The notes beneath the pieces are model-generated. The model made no database searches. It was not told the origin of the DNA and saw nothing but the letters and a program-made list of their open reading frames with translations. Below, piece after piece: positions 44,663 through 55,970 of a stretch of DNA of 64,000 nt (within the stretch, counting starts at the first letter, position 1; each line of letters starts with the position of its first letter). The stretch comes from Micropterus salmoides (taxonomy: Eukaryota > Chordata > Actinopteri > Centrarchiformes > Centrarchidae), in the NCBI RefSeq assembly GCF_014851395.1, contig NW_024041039.1, positions 7,245,177 to 7,309,176 on the forward strand, given 5' to 3'. Made by a program: the position numbers and the translations under genes.

Positions 44663-45408
44663 CTGGGAGCTGCCTAGGGTTACACAAGCAATGTATGAGC
44701 CACGAAGCAGTTTTAGGAGAGGGCAGGATGTTTGTGCTTTCCTTGCTACAGACTTTGTGGGTAGAAGTTTAAAGAGGGATGACTGGAAGGTGCACAAGAG
44801 GTTCTGTTCAAACATAAACCAATGTCCACTAAGTGAGTTTTTTTAAAAACAGAATGTGTTAATCAAAGACCTATTAAAATTGTCCAACTTGATCGCATCC
44901 TACTTGTTTGAAGTGAAGAATGAAGAACTAATAGAGAAAACACGTTCTGGAGAGGTGGATTGCAGACACACATCAAAGACAAAATATATATAGCCATTCT
45001 GAAGAAGCCAAAATGCAAATCAACTGATAAATTAAAAAAATAAATAGATTGAACTGAAGTTATGACTGTGTGGTATAAAGTGGCTGTTATGGATATAATC
45101 CCTATCATGGTATCATGTTTACTACTACGTCCACTCGTTTCTGTAACTCAGTGTCATTATCGGTCATTTGGAATAAATGAACCATGTTCCTGGGGTTTAC
45201 ATATTCTTAGACAAAACAAAATCCACTACAGCAGTCACTGGAGGACTGACTGACTCTTACTGCAAACAAACATTGAAAAAACATTTAAAGCTGCAAGCAT
45301 ATAGGCCTACTGCTGAATGTGAACATTTCAGACATTGTTTATTCCTGTTATTACTATATGTAGCTATTGTGCTGTAATTAGCTTAGAGAAGACAACAGCT
45401 GCGGCAGC
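43413..45408. other. Gene-free stretch
   Basis: No gene. A CA microsatellite lies at 44622-44661. Open frames reach 110 codons (43515-43847, minus) without motifs. Confidence 0.5.
44622..44661. repeat. CA dinucleotide microsatellite, about 20 units
   Basis: An uninterrupted (AC)n run of 40 bp. It is the purest microsatellite in the window and so probably length-variable. Confidence 0.95.
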
Positions 45409-45894
45409 CACTGTTTCGACCTGACCTTTATTTTCATCATGAGATAAAAGAATTTACAAAGTTGCTTAGAGCCTCCAGCTGCAGTAGCACATGGATCATG
45501 CGTAAAATTAGTAGTGTCAGACTTCATCCAGCCAGAGGAAACGACCACCAGTGCGTCGGTTCCACTGGCAACACAACCCAACCTCAAACCAGAGGAAATG
45601 ATCACTGACCCTCCGCAGCGAACCAGGTCGCTCCTGCGACCTTCTCTCCCTCGCCTTGTATGCTCCAGCGCCCTGCTCCCTCTCTGGTAGAACTACTACG
45701 GGTTGTGTTGCCAGTGGAACCAGCGCACTGGACGGTCAGTGTAGTCGTTCCCTCTGGCTGGATGAAGTCCGATGCTCCTGATTTTACACATAGGCTAATC
45801 CATGTGTTACAGCAGCAGGAGGCTCGGCGCAGCGCCACACAACTTTATAAATTCTTTCGAATCACAAAGAAAATAAAGTCAGGTCGAAACAGTG
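45409..45894. mobile_element. Foldback element with about 180-bp inverted arms
   Basis: The left arm starts cactgtttcgacctgac and the right arm ends with its complement gtcaggtcgaaacagtg. The arms stay alignable inwards through gacttcatccagccagag / ctctggctggatgaagtc to ggttccactggcaacacaac / gttgtgttgccagtggaacc near 45570-45590 and 45698-45720. The spacer is only about 110 bp. The right arm holds small extra blocks, so the hairpin is imperfect. No coding capacity, and no clear target duplication next to the ends. The class is not recognised. The long-arm structure fits a foldback or MITE type DNA element. Confidence 0.75.
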
Positions 45895-47269
45895 TAGAGA
45901 GGCTGAATGAAAGTTACCCGAACATTTTAATCCATGTATGATTTGTTAATATAAAGCTTGCTGATTTAACTAATAGCAGTTCATCAGTTTGCTGTGTACC
46001 ATTGAATGTACTGACAACTATCACTGAATTAATTGGATACTGAAAAAAATTTACAAACCAGAGGATTCTTCGGCAACTTCTGTCCCAGTACTAGTGAGTT
46101 ACAAACTCAACGTTGAGCCTATGTTGATGTTCAAGCTCATCTTAATTACATTTAATCAGGCACCACCATCGCCCAAGTGTATCTGCTGCAGGTTTATCAA
46201 GTGTAACACACAAAGCTACACTAATCAGACACATTAAATATCAAAATCAACGTTTTTCCGTTTTGGTTTTAAAACAGAAAAACAAAAAATGATGTCTGTT
46301 TTTTTGTTTTCCGTTTATCTGTTTTTCCTTCTGGTCTGAAAACAGAAAAACTAAAAAGCAACTTGTTTTTTTGGTTTTGAAACAAAATAATCAAATAACG
46401 ACCCATACATGGATTGTGGACATAAAAGTTGTGCTGTGTTGTGGAAGACAAGCCAGCTCTGACCAGCCCGGCAGTGCGACCCAGAAAAGACAGCCAAGGC
46501 CCTCTAATGAAATAAGAGCTTTTACTTGGAGCTGAGACAGTGTTCATCCATATATTTCTTTCTTTTGTGCTTCCTTGTATAAATTGTAAAGCGGTAGGAA
46601 GTCTCTTTCAAAATATACTCCTGGGGATATTACCACCAACTGTACCTGGAGAATAAAAGAAAATGGTCATACATTGTAAAGATGACGTTCGCATTAAACA
46701 CCTTTTCTCTCACTTTTTGTCATATCAGTATATACAGCAAAAGGCCTTCTTTCTGACATATCTAGACATATGGCTCAACTACATTGTTGTTATTACTATG
46801 TTTAGTCAAATTACTTCTTTCCATAATTATTCCCTATTTACATTTTTTGCCCCATTTTGCAGTGAAACTGACTTTACAGTGCATCTGATGTTTTTTAAGC
46901 ATCATTTTCAATTTGTGATTAATGCTTTGGCATGTAATCTAACACCCTCAGAAGTCTAACTTGGTTACTACCAACATCTTCCAATACTTCCTGTATATTG
47001 GCGACAAAGATTCATGAAAACCTTGTGCAGGCAAACTACAAAGCCTGACTGTTCTCAGATACATTAGACACCTCATTAGGTTCAAACAGCTGTGGGTCGC
47101 TTCAGCTTCGCAATGCTGCTGAGGCAGATTCACACATTTATAACAGTAAACAAGAACCTTTCAGTAAAGCTATTGTTCTAGAAAAATACTGTTATTGAAT
47201 TAGATGTGTTGCTACTTCATCACAGCGGCAACCAGGCCAGCACTCAGCATGTTCAACAGGTTAATATCA
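45895..47269. other. Gene-free stretch with a low-complexity block
   Basis: No gene. The segment 46247-46395 is made of alternating tttttccgttttgg and aaaacagaaaaac words that are mutually complementary, giving an AT-rich hairpin-like low-complexity block. The rest is unremarkable. Confidence 0.5.
46247..46395. repeat. Low-complexity tttttccgttttg/aaaacagaaaaac repeat
   Basis: Several copies of a gtttttccgttttggtttt-like word alternate with its complement aaaacagaaaaac. The strand asymmetry and self-complementarity could form hairpins. The overlapping open frame is an artefact of composition. Confidence 0.6.
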
Positions 47270-48567
47270 AAACTTTTTACTGTGGAGCTTCACATATAGT
47301 ACAGATTCTTCAAAGTAGCCACCTTTTGCTTGACGACTGTGTTGCACACTCTTAGCATCATCTCAATCAGCTTCATGAGGTAGTCACCTGAAATGGTTTA
47401 CAATTACCAGGTGTGCCTTGTCAAGAGTTAATTTATGGAAAGTCTTGCTTTCTTAATGAAAAGGTGTGACGGTCACGAAGGTCAGTCAATCCGAAAATTT
47501 CAAGAACTTTGAATGAATCCTCAAGTGCAGTTGCAAAAACCATATGATCCAACCAAACGATATGATAAAACTGGATCTCATGAGGACTGCCCCAGGAAAG
47601 GAAGACCAGGAGAAGTTAGAATTGTACCAGCCTCAGAAACCACATATTAACACCACCTCAGATTAGAGCCTGCATAAATGCTCCACAGAGAGTCAAGTAG
47701 CAGACACATCTCAACATCAACTGTTCAGAAGATACTTCATGAATCAGGCCTTCATGGTCAAATTGCTGCAAAGAAGCCACTTCTGAGGAAGAACAGAAAA
47801 CACAAGGAATGTGTTAATTAGACCAGTGGAAATCTGTCCTTTGGTCTGATGAGTCCAAATTTGAGATTTTTGCTTCCGCCCGCCATGCCTTTGTGACATG
47901 CAGAAAAGGTGAGCGGATGGTTTCCACATGTGTGGTTCCAATCATGAAGCATGAAGGAGGAGGTGTGATGGTGTTGGTGTGCTCTGCTGGTGACACTGTT
48001 GGTGATTTATTCAAAATTCAAGGGCCAGTTACCAGTTTTAAAGTATCCAGTGGTATGTAAAAGTTAAGGTTCCAAACCACTAAAACTTTCCCTTATATTG
48101 TTGCAGCGGTATCAGCAGGTTTTTTTCCCCAGAGATCTCTCTCTCTGGTGCATCAACACTGAAATAACAATAATAGATTTTATAGTGTATTTCATATTTT
48201 TAGCAGCAGTAGTATGTTGTTGCTTCAAAATAAAATTGTGTTCAATACATTTTACAGCTTTAATCACAATAACACGATACCTTGAAACCATGCATTCTGC
48301 ACTGACATGCTATGCCCATATGGTTTGCGCTGAGGGGGACCATCATTTGTTTTTCAACAGGACAATGACCACAAATGCACCTCCAGTCTATGTAAGGGCT
48401 ATTTAACCAAGAAGGAGTGTGACAGAGTGCTGCGTGAGAAGACCTGGCCTCCACAATCACCCAACCTAAACATTTTATGTCTACAGTATTCTTATTATTT
48501 TCTAAATTGTAGATTTAAGGAAAAAACATTGAATGGGAAGGTGTGTCCAGACCTTTGACAGGTAGTG
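47270..48567 (+). mobile_element. Degenerate Tc1-like transposon, 5' end lost
   Basis: The right terminus is intact: aaggtgtgtccagacctttg acaggtagtg followed by TA (48568-48569), the standard end of a common fish Tc1 element. The left terminal repeat is missing, and recognisable sequence begins near 47270 with acagattcttcaaagtagcc accttttgcttg. It carries a dead transposase. About 250 bp of unrelated sequence (around 48025-48276) interrupts it, and the segment between the transposase C-terminus and the right end is deleted near 48478. Confidence 0.8.
47460..48478 (+). pseudogene. Tc1-like transposase pseudogene, third catalytic residue lost
   Basis: Recognisable blocks in order: a degenerate helix-turn-helix region (47480-47640), then a clear run LVFSDESKFEIFASARHAFV (first catalytic D at 47848) and KHEGGGVMVLVCSAGDTVGD (to 48005). 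After the 250-bp interruption come ALTCYAHMVCAEGDHHL-equivalent sequence and FQQDNDHKCTSS (second catalytic D codon at 48361), then KGYLTKKECDRVLREKTWPP (to 48450). The NPIE block with the catalytic glutamate of the DD34E triad should follow PPQSPNLN but is deleted. Stops (for example caattagacc near 47815) and frame changes also occur. Confidence 0.8.
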
Positions 48568-48569
48568 TA

Positions 48570-49089
48570 TATGATAGCTCAACATCCTGACTTCAACAAG
48601 CTTCAGATTTAGAAACAGAAATTAAAGGGGTATTGTACTGATTTTACACAAGATCCGCCAGTCGTGAGTATTACTCAGTTTGCAAAAATTGTTTTATAAT
48701 GTTTGTGTAATCTGTGGTGCTGGAGCTATCTAAGGTCTGAGAAGATTTCCCAGAGTGGTGTCATGAGGATTATGTTTGTATTTAGAGACTACAAATTTCC
48801 AACGGGAAACCTGTGTTACAAACAGGTGTGGCATTTGAAAGACATGGTTGTTTGCCAGGCAGGGAGCGTTTAATAATAATAAACTATTTATTTGTGTTGT
48901 GGAATATTCAGGATTCAAGTTTTCTCAAGCTAGAACCATAATAGGCATTGAAAGTAAACATATTTATCTGCCTAGGCGCCATCAAATTTTCCCAAAATGT
49001 ATGGAAATGCAATACCGGAGTACTTGTTTAAAGGAAAACAGAGGTTTATTACAACTGGCCTTTGGTTCTGTTGACATTATACTCACCTA
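48570..49089. other. Gene-free stretch
   Basis: No gene. At 48624-48650 the words aaaggggtattgtactgatt ttacaca resemble the end of a fish MITE, but no partner end was found. Confidence 0.4.
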
Positions 49090-49484
49090 AGTAATTGCTG
49101 GGATCTCAAAACATGGCAACATTGCCAAAATGAAAAGTGTAACAATGCAACAAGCACAAGCAGCCAGACAATAGTACAGGTCATCAAAAAGCCAACAATT
49201 ATAATAAAATAAAATAATTCCTCATTACACAGGAAAAACATGAGTGCCCACATTGTGGGTAAGTTTGGTAGGTCAAAGTTGAACTGGGAAGTTTGTCTGT
49301 AAACAAAGATGGATGTTTACAACAGGGAGTTGGGGTAATAATTCTACAGTTCAACTTTGTTTTTTCTTTCAAATAAAATTTTACCTAACCCAGAGGCGTG
49401 TTTACCAGCTGTATGTTTGTATGAACCTTGTGTTTGTTGCGCCATAGGACACATTTTTAGTGGTGTTTCAGCTCAGCAATTACT
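49090..49484. mobile_element. MITE-like element with short inverted ends
   Basis: The left end agtaattgctgggatctcaa aac (49090-49112) and the right end gtgtttcagctcagcaatta ct (49463-49484) are imperfect inverted repeats. The interior contains tcaaagttgaactgggaagt ttgtctgtaaac. A diverged relative lies at about 55790-55970 with matching words in the same order. No coding capacity. The class is unknown. Confidence 0.5.
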
Positions 49485-51495
49485 TTCATGAGCACAATGC
49501 TATCTTAACTGATGATCTTCTTGTTGTAAGAATTAGTTTTCCTTTAAAAGATGAACCAGTGAAAATAATGACAATCTGTGTCCTACACAGCAGTGAGAAA
49601 GAACTCACTAGATACACACCATCACAGAGCAGTTCTTAAAATGAATTTGCTTTGAGCAGCTTCACAAAAAAATGAAATAAAGCTGATGTTTAAGAAGTTT
49701 ACAGTTCATCCCTAACAGCCACCTAAGGTGCCAATTACAGAGTTTACCTGATGCCATGTAAATATTCTTTCAAAATTTTTTAAACAAGGACCACAATTTT
49801 TCCATAAACCACATTTATTATCGTCACCATAACTTTACCTAACATTAACAAAGTAGTAATTTTAAACCAAACCACAATATTTCCGTAACCGTAGTAAAGT
49901 ACTTAATTTAACCCAAACCTAACCGAGTCATTCTTGTGCTTTAACTGAACCCTAATCAGTGTGACATCATAAAACAGATCTATTGTTTTTAAGAGTGATT
50001 TGTAACAGTTTTGGAAGGCACAAAAAGAAAACAATTTGTGTATTCCCATTTCAGTGCAACTCCCTCCCTCTTCTGAAGCTCCTAGTGTCTTCAGTCTACC
50101 TTGCTTTTCTGTGTGAATGAAGCCTTAATTGCCCTGATGTGGTAAAATCTGCCATCTTGGCTCTGCGATCAGTCTAAAATAACCACAAAGTATTTGAACC
50201 TGCCTTTATACAGATCTATTAATCCACAGAAGATTGTAACCCCTGCTGCTTGCTTTGAATCTTTCTCCTTTGTTGTGTGTCGACAAAGGTGATAGCCCAG
50301 ATTTACTGTGACATGGTCTGCCAGACTATCAAAAAGTCTGATAAGCACATCAGCGGCACTCCTTCAAGCCGTGCACTGCTCTCAGATGAAATCCTTGCTT
50401 CTTTAAAAAGTCTACTTCTCAGGAATTTTGAGGAGTCTTTTACACTGACATTTTTATCAGTTCATGACACTTTTATCCTATCAATAACTAAATAAAGTTT
50501 CTCTTTCTGTGTAAACACGAAAATTCCCAGGATTGAAGTTTTGAGGTTTTTAGCTTTAAAAACAGCAGCAGGGTTCTCATCAAAAAGCAGCATTGCATTT
50601 GTCACGGCGAGGCCCCAACCTCTGTTAGGATGTCACGTCAGACAGGAATGTTTGTAGTTTCTGGGCAAGGCAGAGCCAATGAAGATGAATAAATCAATCA
50701 GGTGTCACAAACATCAGTGGAACGCCCATGCATGCATCCTGCAGCAGTCAGCTCTATTTCCACACAGAACTTCAGCTTCAGAGATTTGTTAACAGAAAGG
50801 AGGCAGTAAGATGATGCACCTGCTCTGTTCACACATACAGGCTTAAAGTACAAGGCTCCTTCTCTCACGGGAAGCTTGCAGACATGTGACTGCATAATTA
50901 CATACACAGCTCTGATTGGCCAGTTATTTTCACTCATTGTCTCAAACGTTGTACTCAACAAAGTAGTTCATTTCCTGAGTGATATGTTTTCATTAATAAT
51001 AAAATTATTATTAAGTCCCAGTTGCTCATTAAAGTTCTATCAAAGTGAAATGCACTCTTCTCTACTTACGTTAGCAAAGACATTTACGTGTATCTCCGCG
51101 GAAGCATTATTCCAGGTTTAGTTTTATTTAAACATAATTTATAGGAGGAGACAGTTATGGGTAACGAGGTTCAAAATGAAGACAAAAACAGTGCGTCAAC
51201 TGTGTTTACAATTTCCCAGGCAAAGTTTTATAGTGAGAAGTATGTTAGCCAGTTAAAGGGAAGCAGGACGAATTTTAATGTTATATTTTGTGGTAATGAC
51301 CAAAACCGATCCTGAATTAGTACTCTTCCTCCTAATAATATACACACTATAATCAATATTTAATTAACATTCTAGGAAGAAGTAAAAAATATATAGACTG
51401 TATAAACACTATATACAATCAATATATTTCTCTTTTACACATTTCATTAAGAAAACGACATGAAAGCACCTTTCAGGATTTGTGCCCACACCACA
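49485..51495. other. Gene-free stretch
   Basis: No gene. A TAACC-type repeat lies at 49790-49950. A variant of the atagactgtata motif occurs at 51393-51406 (tatatagactgtataaac) without clear flanking repeats. Open frames stay under 90 codons. Confidence 0.5.
49790..49950. repeat. TAACC-rich dispersed repeat
   Basis: Contains ccataactttacctaacatt aac, ttaacccaaacctaaccgag and related words. It is similar in style to 5045-5185 and 54295-54365. Confidence 0.45.
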
Positions 51496-51724
51496 CAGTC
51501 CCTTCCAAAAGTATTGGAACGGTAAGGCAAATTCCTGTTTTTGTTGTTCACTGAAGACATCTGGGTTTAAGATCAAAAGATGAGTATGAGACAAGAGTTC
51601 AGAATTTCAGCTCTCATTTCCTGGTATTCATCTAGATGTGTTAAACAACTCAGGACATATCACCGTTTGTATTAGACCACAGCATTCTTAGGTGAGCAAA
51701 AGTAAAAAGAACAATCTTAAAGTA

Positions 51725-52784
51725 AATAAAATTTAATATTTGGTGGCATAACCCTCAATAACTGCCTCAAGCCTGCGACCCATCGACATCACCAAACTGT
51801 TGCATTCTTCATTTGTGATGCTATTTCAGGCTTTTACCGCAGTTTCTTTCAGTTCTTGTTTGTTTCGGGGTGTTTCTCCCTTCAGTCTCCTCTTAAGGAG
51901 GTGAAATGCAGCTCTATTGGGTTAAGGTCAAGTGATTGACTTGGCCAGTCTAAAACCACTTTTTTCCCCTGATGAAGTCCTTTGTTTTGTTGGCAGTATG
52001 CTTTGGTTCATTGTCCTGCTGCATGATAAACTTCCTCCCCATTAGTTTCAATGCATTTCTCCGTAAATTATCAGACAAAATGTTTCTGTACACTTCTGAA
52101 TTCATTCTGCTCCTACCATCGTCAATTACATCGTAAGTAAATATTAATGAGCCTGTTCCAGAAGCAGCCATGCACGCCCAGGCCATGACATTACCTCCAC
52201 CATGCTTCACAGATGAGCTTGGATGCTTCGGATCCTTTTTATATACAGTCTACGTTCGGATCAGAAGCAGTTCCTTTCTTCCTCCACACTTTGGCCTTTC
52301 CATCACTTTGGTAGAAATTAATCTTGGTCTCATCGGTCCATAAGAGTGTGTTCGAGAACTTTTGTGGCTCATCTCTGTACTACTTCGCAAATTTCAATCT
52401 GGCCTTCTGATTCTTCCTGCTGATGAGCGGTTTGCATCTTGTGGAGTGGCCTCTATATTTCTGCTCTCTGAGTCTTCCTCGAACAGTGGATTGTGATACC
52501 TTCACGCCTGCACTGTGGAGGTCGTTGGTGATGTCACTTACTGATGTTTTGGTTTTCTTCACAGCTCTCACGATATTTCTGTCATCAACTACTGTTGTTT
52601 TCCTTGGCCGACCTGTTCGTCGTCTGTTGCTCAGTACACCAGTAGTTTCTTTCTTTTTCAGGACTTTCCAAATTGTTGTGCTTGCTATGCCTAATGTTTG
52701 TCCAATAGCTCTGGTTGATTTTCCTTCTTTTCTCAGCTTGACAATGGCTTGCTTTTCTCCCATAGGCAGCTCTCTGGTCCTCAT
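51725..52784 (-). pseudogene. Tc1-like transposase pseudogene
   Basis: The N-terminal frame (52380-52784, 134 codons from ATG at 52784) has the paired-type DNA-binding region. Residues 9-45 form the first helix-turn-helix (KQAIVKLRKEGKSTRAIGQT...). GRPR is at 58-61, the usual minor-groove motif between subdomains. Residues 69-107 form the second helix-turn-helix. A stop ends it at FAK. The next part (DETK-like text and KVWRKK, complement of about 52270-52350) holds the first catalytic D. The frame is then broken by the micro-insertion at 52235-52254. The frame at 51950-52210 has KHGGGNVMAWACMAASGTGS and FIMQQDNEPKHTAN (second D). After another frame change DWPSQSLDLNPIELHF supplies the third residue, E. 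All parts of the DD34E enzyme are thus present but not in one frame. Confidence 0.9.
52227..52262. repeat. 20-bp micro-insertion with exact 8-bp duplication
   Basis: ctttttatatacagtctacg (52235-52254) is flanked by exact copies of ttcggatc (52227-52234 and 52255-52262). Ignoring the 20 bp and one copy of the repeat, the minus-strand transposase sequence reads through a normal DPKHP-like block. Total addition is 28 bp, which shifts the frame. This is direct evidence of an insertion after the transposon arrived. It shares its core with 9652-9667 and 42918-42939. Confidence 0.8.
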
Positions 52785-53116
52785 GTTGGTTTATCCTCTT
52801 TAACAGGAAATGCAGTCTTTATCATGCAGATCTATTTAATGTTTGGACAATCAACCTAAAAGGCAACACCTGGGCAACAAGAAACATCTGTCAGTCACAT
52901 GTTCCAATAGTTTTGCTCACTTGAAAAATGGGTGGGTTCAAACAAAGGGTGGTATGTAACACATCTACTGTAGATGTGAATACCAGGAAATGAAAGCTGG
53001 AATTCTGAACTCTTGTCTCATACTTATCTTTTGATCTTAAACCCAAATATCTTCAGTGAACAACAAAAACAAAAGGAATTTGCCTTACCGTTCCAGTACT
53101 TTTGGAGGGGGCTGTA

Positions 53117-55789
53117 CGTTCAGAAGATCTTGTCACTCTTAGTGCAGCTGTTTGCAGCCCAACACTGCACCATTATTATCAGTCCCTAAATGTGTTTTTC
53201 TTTTTCTGCTTCCTCTTAGATATTCAAAAATAAAATGATCACCTACAGCATTGTAAGCTTGAGAGCAGACTCCGATCTGACTTGCTCAGGGCTCCTGAAG
53301 GACCAGCCATCATTTAGTAGAATTGCTGTGACCTAGAGTAGCTGGCTGATTTGGGTTGTTTTCAGGCTGTAAATCCACATAATAATGAGTTCTTCACAAG
53401 GAGCTTCTCTGTTTACATAGTGCAGATCATGCATCTTTAATATTTTAGTACTGTTCTGTTTTGGCATCTGGGAAAGCATAGTAGAAAATAGCACAGAAAT
53501 CACTTCCTTTTTGTGCTTACTGAGTTTTCAATGAATAGGTGAAATAGTAAGTAAATAAATGCATGCATTGAATAACTTCACTGCAAAGACATAGGTTTGC
53601 AAATGGATGGAAGGAACCCTACCAATATCTGAGGGAACTCATTCACATTATCTTTGGAGTAAAGTCATTAGATAACTCTGATGTGCCCTCCTAAAGGACT
53701 CATCAAATTATTGGCTGCAATACATGGCTGAATGGACAGTGCTGAGAGAGAGAGCGCTGCAATCCGCGAACAGCTGTTTCTACAGGCTTCTCTCTTTCAA
53801 TTTATGAACAATTCTGTCAAAATCAGGAAGACTATTTAGCACTTTTTATGTGAGCCATATTGCATTAGGTTGTTGTGTCCCTATCAATGGTGAGACCAAA
53901 CCTACGCCCTTGCTATAGCATCTTAAATCAAACATTTCCTCTCTCCTCTAACAGAAGAAAATATCACAAGTTTACAACCGCACAACTCAGCAGCCACTTT
54001 GCAACAATCTATAAACATGAGGTTAAAACAACCTTATGATCGGACGTGAAGATATACAAAGTGATACCTGGAACTTCATAGCAGTCAACTACTGCAGTGA
54101 TCAAATTCAAATCTAAATATGAAACTGTTGGCTAGCTGGATGCAGCGAGATGTGATGTACCAGTTTACATCAAAGTGTCAAGAAGAAATGTTGAGCTGAC
54201 AGTGGTGTAATAGATCCCCGAGTGATTCCCAACCCCAGCCCACAGTCTAGTGCTTCAAGTCACTGTTGACTTTTTCAGTATTTAGGCCTATCCATAATGA
54301 CAATCTTTCCCCAACCTTAACCAACTGCTTTTAGTGCCTAAATATAACCATAAAAAAATGTTACCCATGGTTTAGTTGAGCATGCATATTGTACAGAAAA
54401 AGTAATGAAATATGTCGTAATTTTGTGTTTATTAAAAGTTTCTTCATTTTGTTGATAAATATGTAATTCTAATGGAATGTGGTCTCAACAAATATTTGCA
54501 GATTGAAATTAGTTGTATATAATTATATACTATAGAATGGATGTGGCACGTCAATCAAATTCAAGGTGTTTATGTTGTTCCCCATTTTCACTGTAATTGC
54601 CATAAAGACCTTGGAATTTCTAACTTAGGATAAAACTGAAGAATTTCCCAATATAAATGCAGTTAGGAAAAAGTGTCATCCTAAACTGAGATAAGATAGG
54701 ATTTCAGACTTGGGATGTTTCTGTAATGAGACCTCTGAACAGCTAAACAGAAGGGTAAACTGATTAAACCTGGTGGTTATACACCTGCCTATACATTGCA
54801 GACCAGGCAGGCAAAAGCATTAGCTGAATTATAAACATTTCATTTTAATGTCTGTTTCAGTCTGCTTAGAGTCTGAGATATGGAGGATTTACCCTGCTGG
54901 ACTATCCCAGGAAAGTAAAATAAAAGTATATCTACTTTTCAGTGCCTGACAGCTTGACTGATGCTATCTGATTTGTCTTGATGCACTGAACCGCACTACA
55001 TGAAGATTATAGGAAACGTTAAAACGATTTGTCACCACACCAGCTTCATGCTCAGATGTACTTTTCTGAATCAGTTTTCCTTCCACTCCGATAAACTCTC
55101 GGACAGAGAAACTGTTTGGTCACCATCACTAATAATTTGGTATAAGATAAGTCCTTCATCATGACACAGCTCCTTCAATATCAACAACATCCTAAAAATA
55201 GCATTGATTTCCACCAAACATTTACTCACCATATGTGTGAATAATCTGTGGAACCGCTCCGGGTGATAGTTGGAGATATAGAGGCAATTACACAGTAATA
55301 GATTCAATCTCAGGCCAAGAGAAACATAATTGGAGAGGGAGCTCTCGCCTACGGGGCAGAATATTGTATATTGTCACTGTGATTATAGACACTTGGCACA
55401 GCGTGGTGCTGTTAGCAATTTAAAATCAGCACATGAATGGCTGACATTAAATAGAATGCTTTAGATCACGGCTTTGATTGTGCTGTAATGTTTGTCTGTG
55501 TCAATTTCAAAAACACCCTATTTGTTTTCCTGCCTGGCCAGTTGACTGCGATCAAAAGGAAATAGCAATCTATACATAATCAAATGCAAATGTGACAAAC
55601 GGAGTGGATACCCAAAAGAAAATTAGGTATTCAAAGGAAAGAATGAGGGCTTTGGTATATTTTAAAATCTTATATTCCAAGCTAGAGCTTCTCAATTATG
55701 GCAAAAATCATAATCACAATTATTTTGGTCAATAGCAAGAAAATAGGGAGCACAACCTTAATGTCAGTAATAATCGGTCAACAGGTTTT
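53117..55789. other. Gene-free stretch
   Basis: No gene recognised in about 2.7 kb. A TAACC-like passage lies at 54295-54365 (ccccaaccttaaccaactgc). The gcttctcaattatggcaaaa atcataatcac wording at 55686-55725 is a short dispersed fish repeat. Confidence 0.5.
54295..54365. repeat. TAACC-type dispersed repeat fragment
   Basis: ccccaaccttaaccaactgc ttttagtgcctaaatataac matches the wording of the repeats at 5045-5185 and 49790-49950, and is the shortest of the three. Confidence 0.4.
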
Positions 55790-55970
55790 CTGTACAGTAT
55801 GTCCATACCATTGGCAAATAAGTCAAAGTTGAAGCAGGAAGTCGGTCTGTTAACTGGATTGGATATGAACATAGTAAAGTTTTCTCTTCTAAAATAAATA
55901 TGACAAACCTGAGGGTTTGTTTGCTATCTGTACAACTGCCTTGTTTTGAGATCTCAGCGATTGCTTTGGA
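55790..55970. repeat. Diverged relative of the 49.1-kb MITE-like element
   Basis: Shared words in order with 49240-49490: gtcaaagttga..c.ggaagt with g.ctgt.aac, gttt.c.a.ctgta, and the end tgagatctcagcgattgctt (55947-55966) against gtttcagctcagcaattact. The left terminal repeat is not recognisable here. Identity is low, so the two copies are old. Confidence 0.45.

Larger units (their letters stand above)
51496..53114 (-). mobile_element. Tc1-like transposon, structurally complete, inactive
   Basis: A 1619-bp element with terminal inverted repeats of about 165 bp: the left end starts cagtcccttccaaaagtatt ggaacgg and the right end, complemented, starts cagccccctccaaaagtact ggaacgg. Both continue through aattcctgtttttgttgttc and gacaagagttcagaatt. 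TA follows at 53115-53116, and the left flank reads CA (a decayed TA). The length fits an autonomous Tc1 element. The transposase is on the minus strand and is broken by a stop, frameshifts and a 20-bp insertion at 52235-52254. Arms are about 90% alike, so the insertion is moderately old. Confidence 0.9.
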
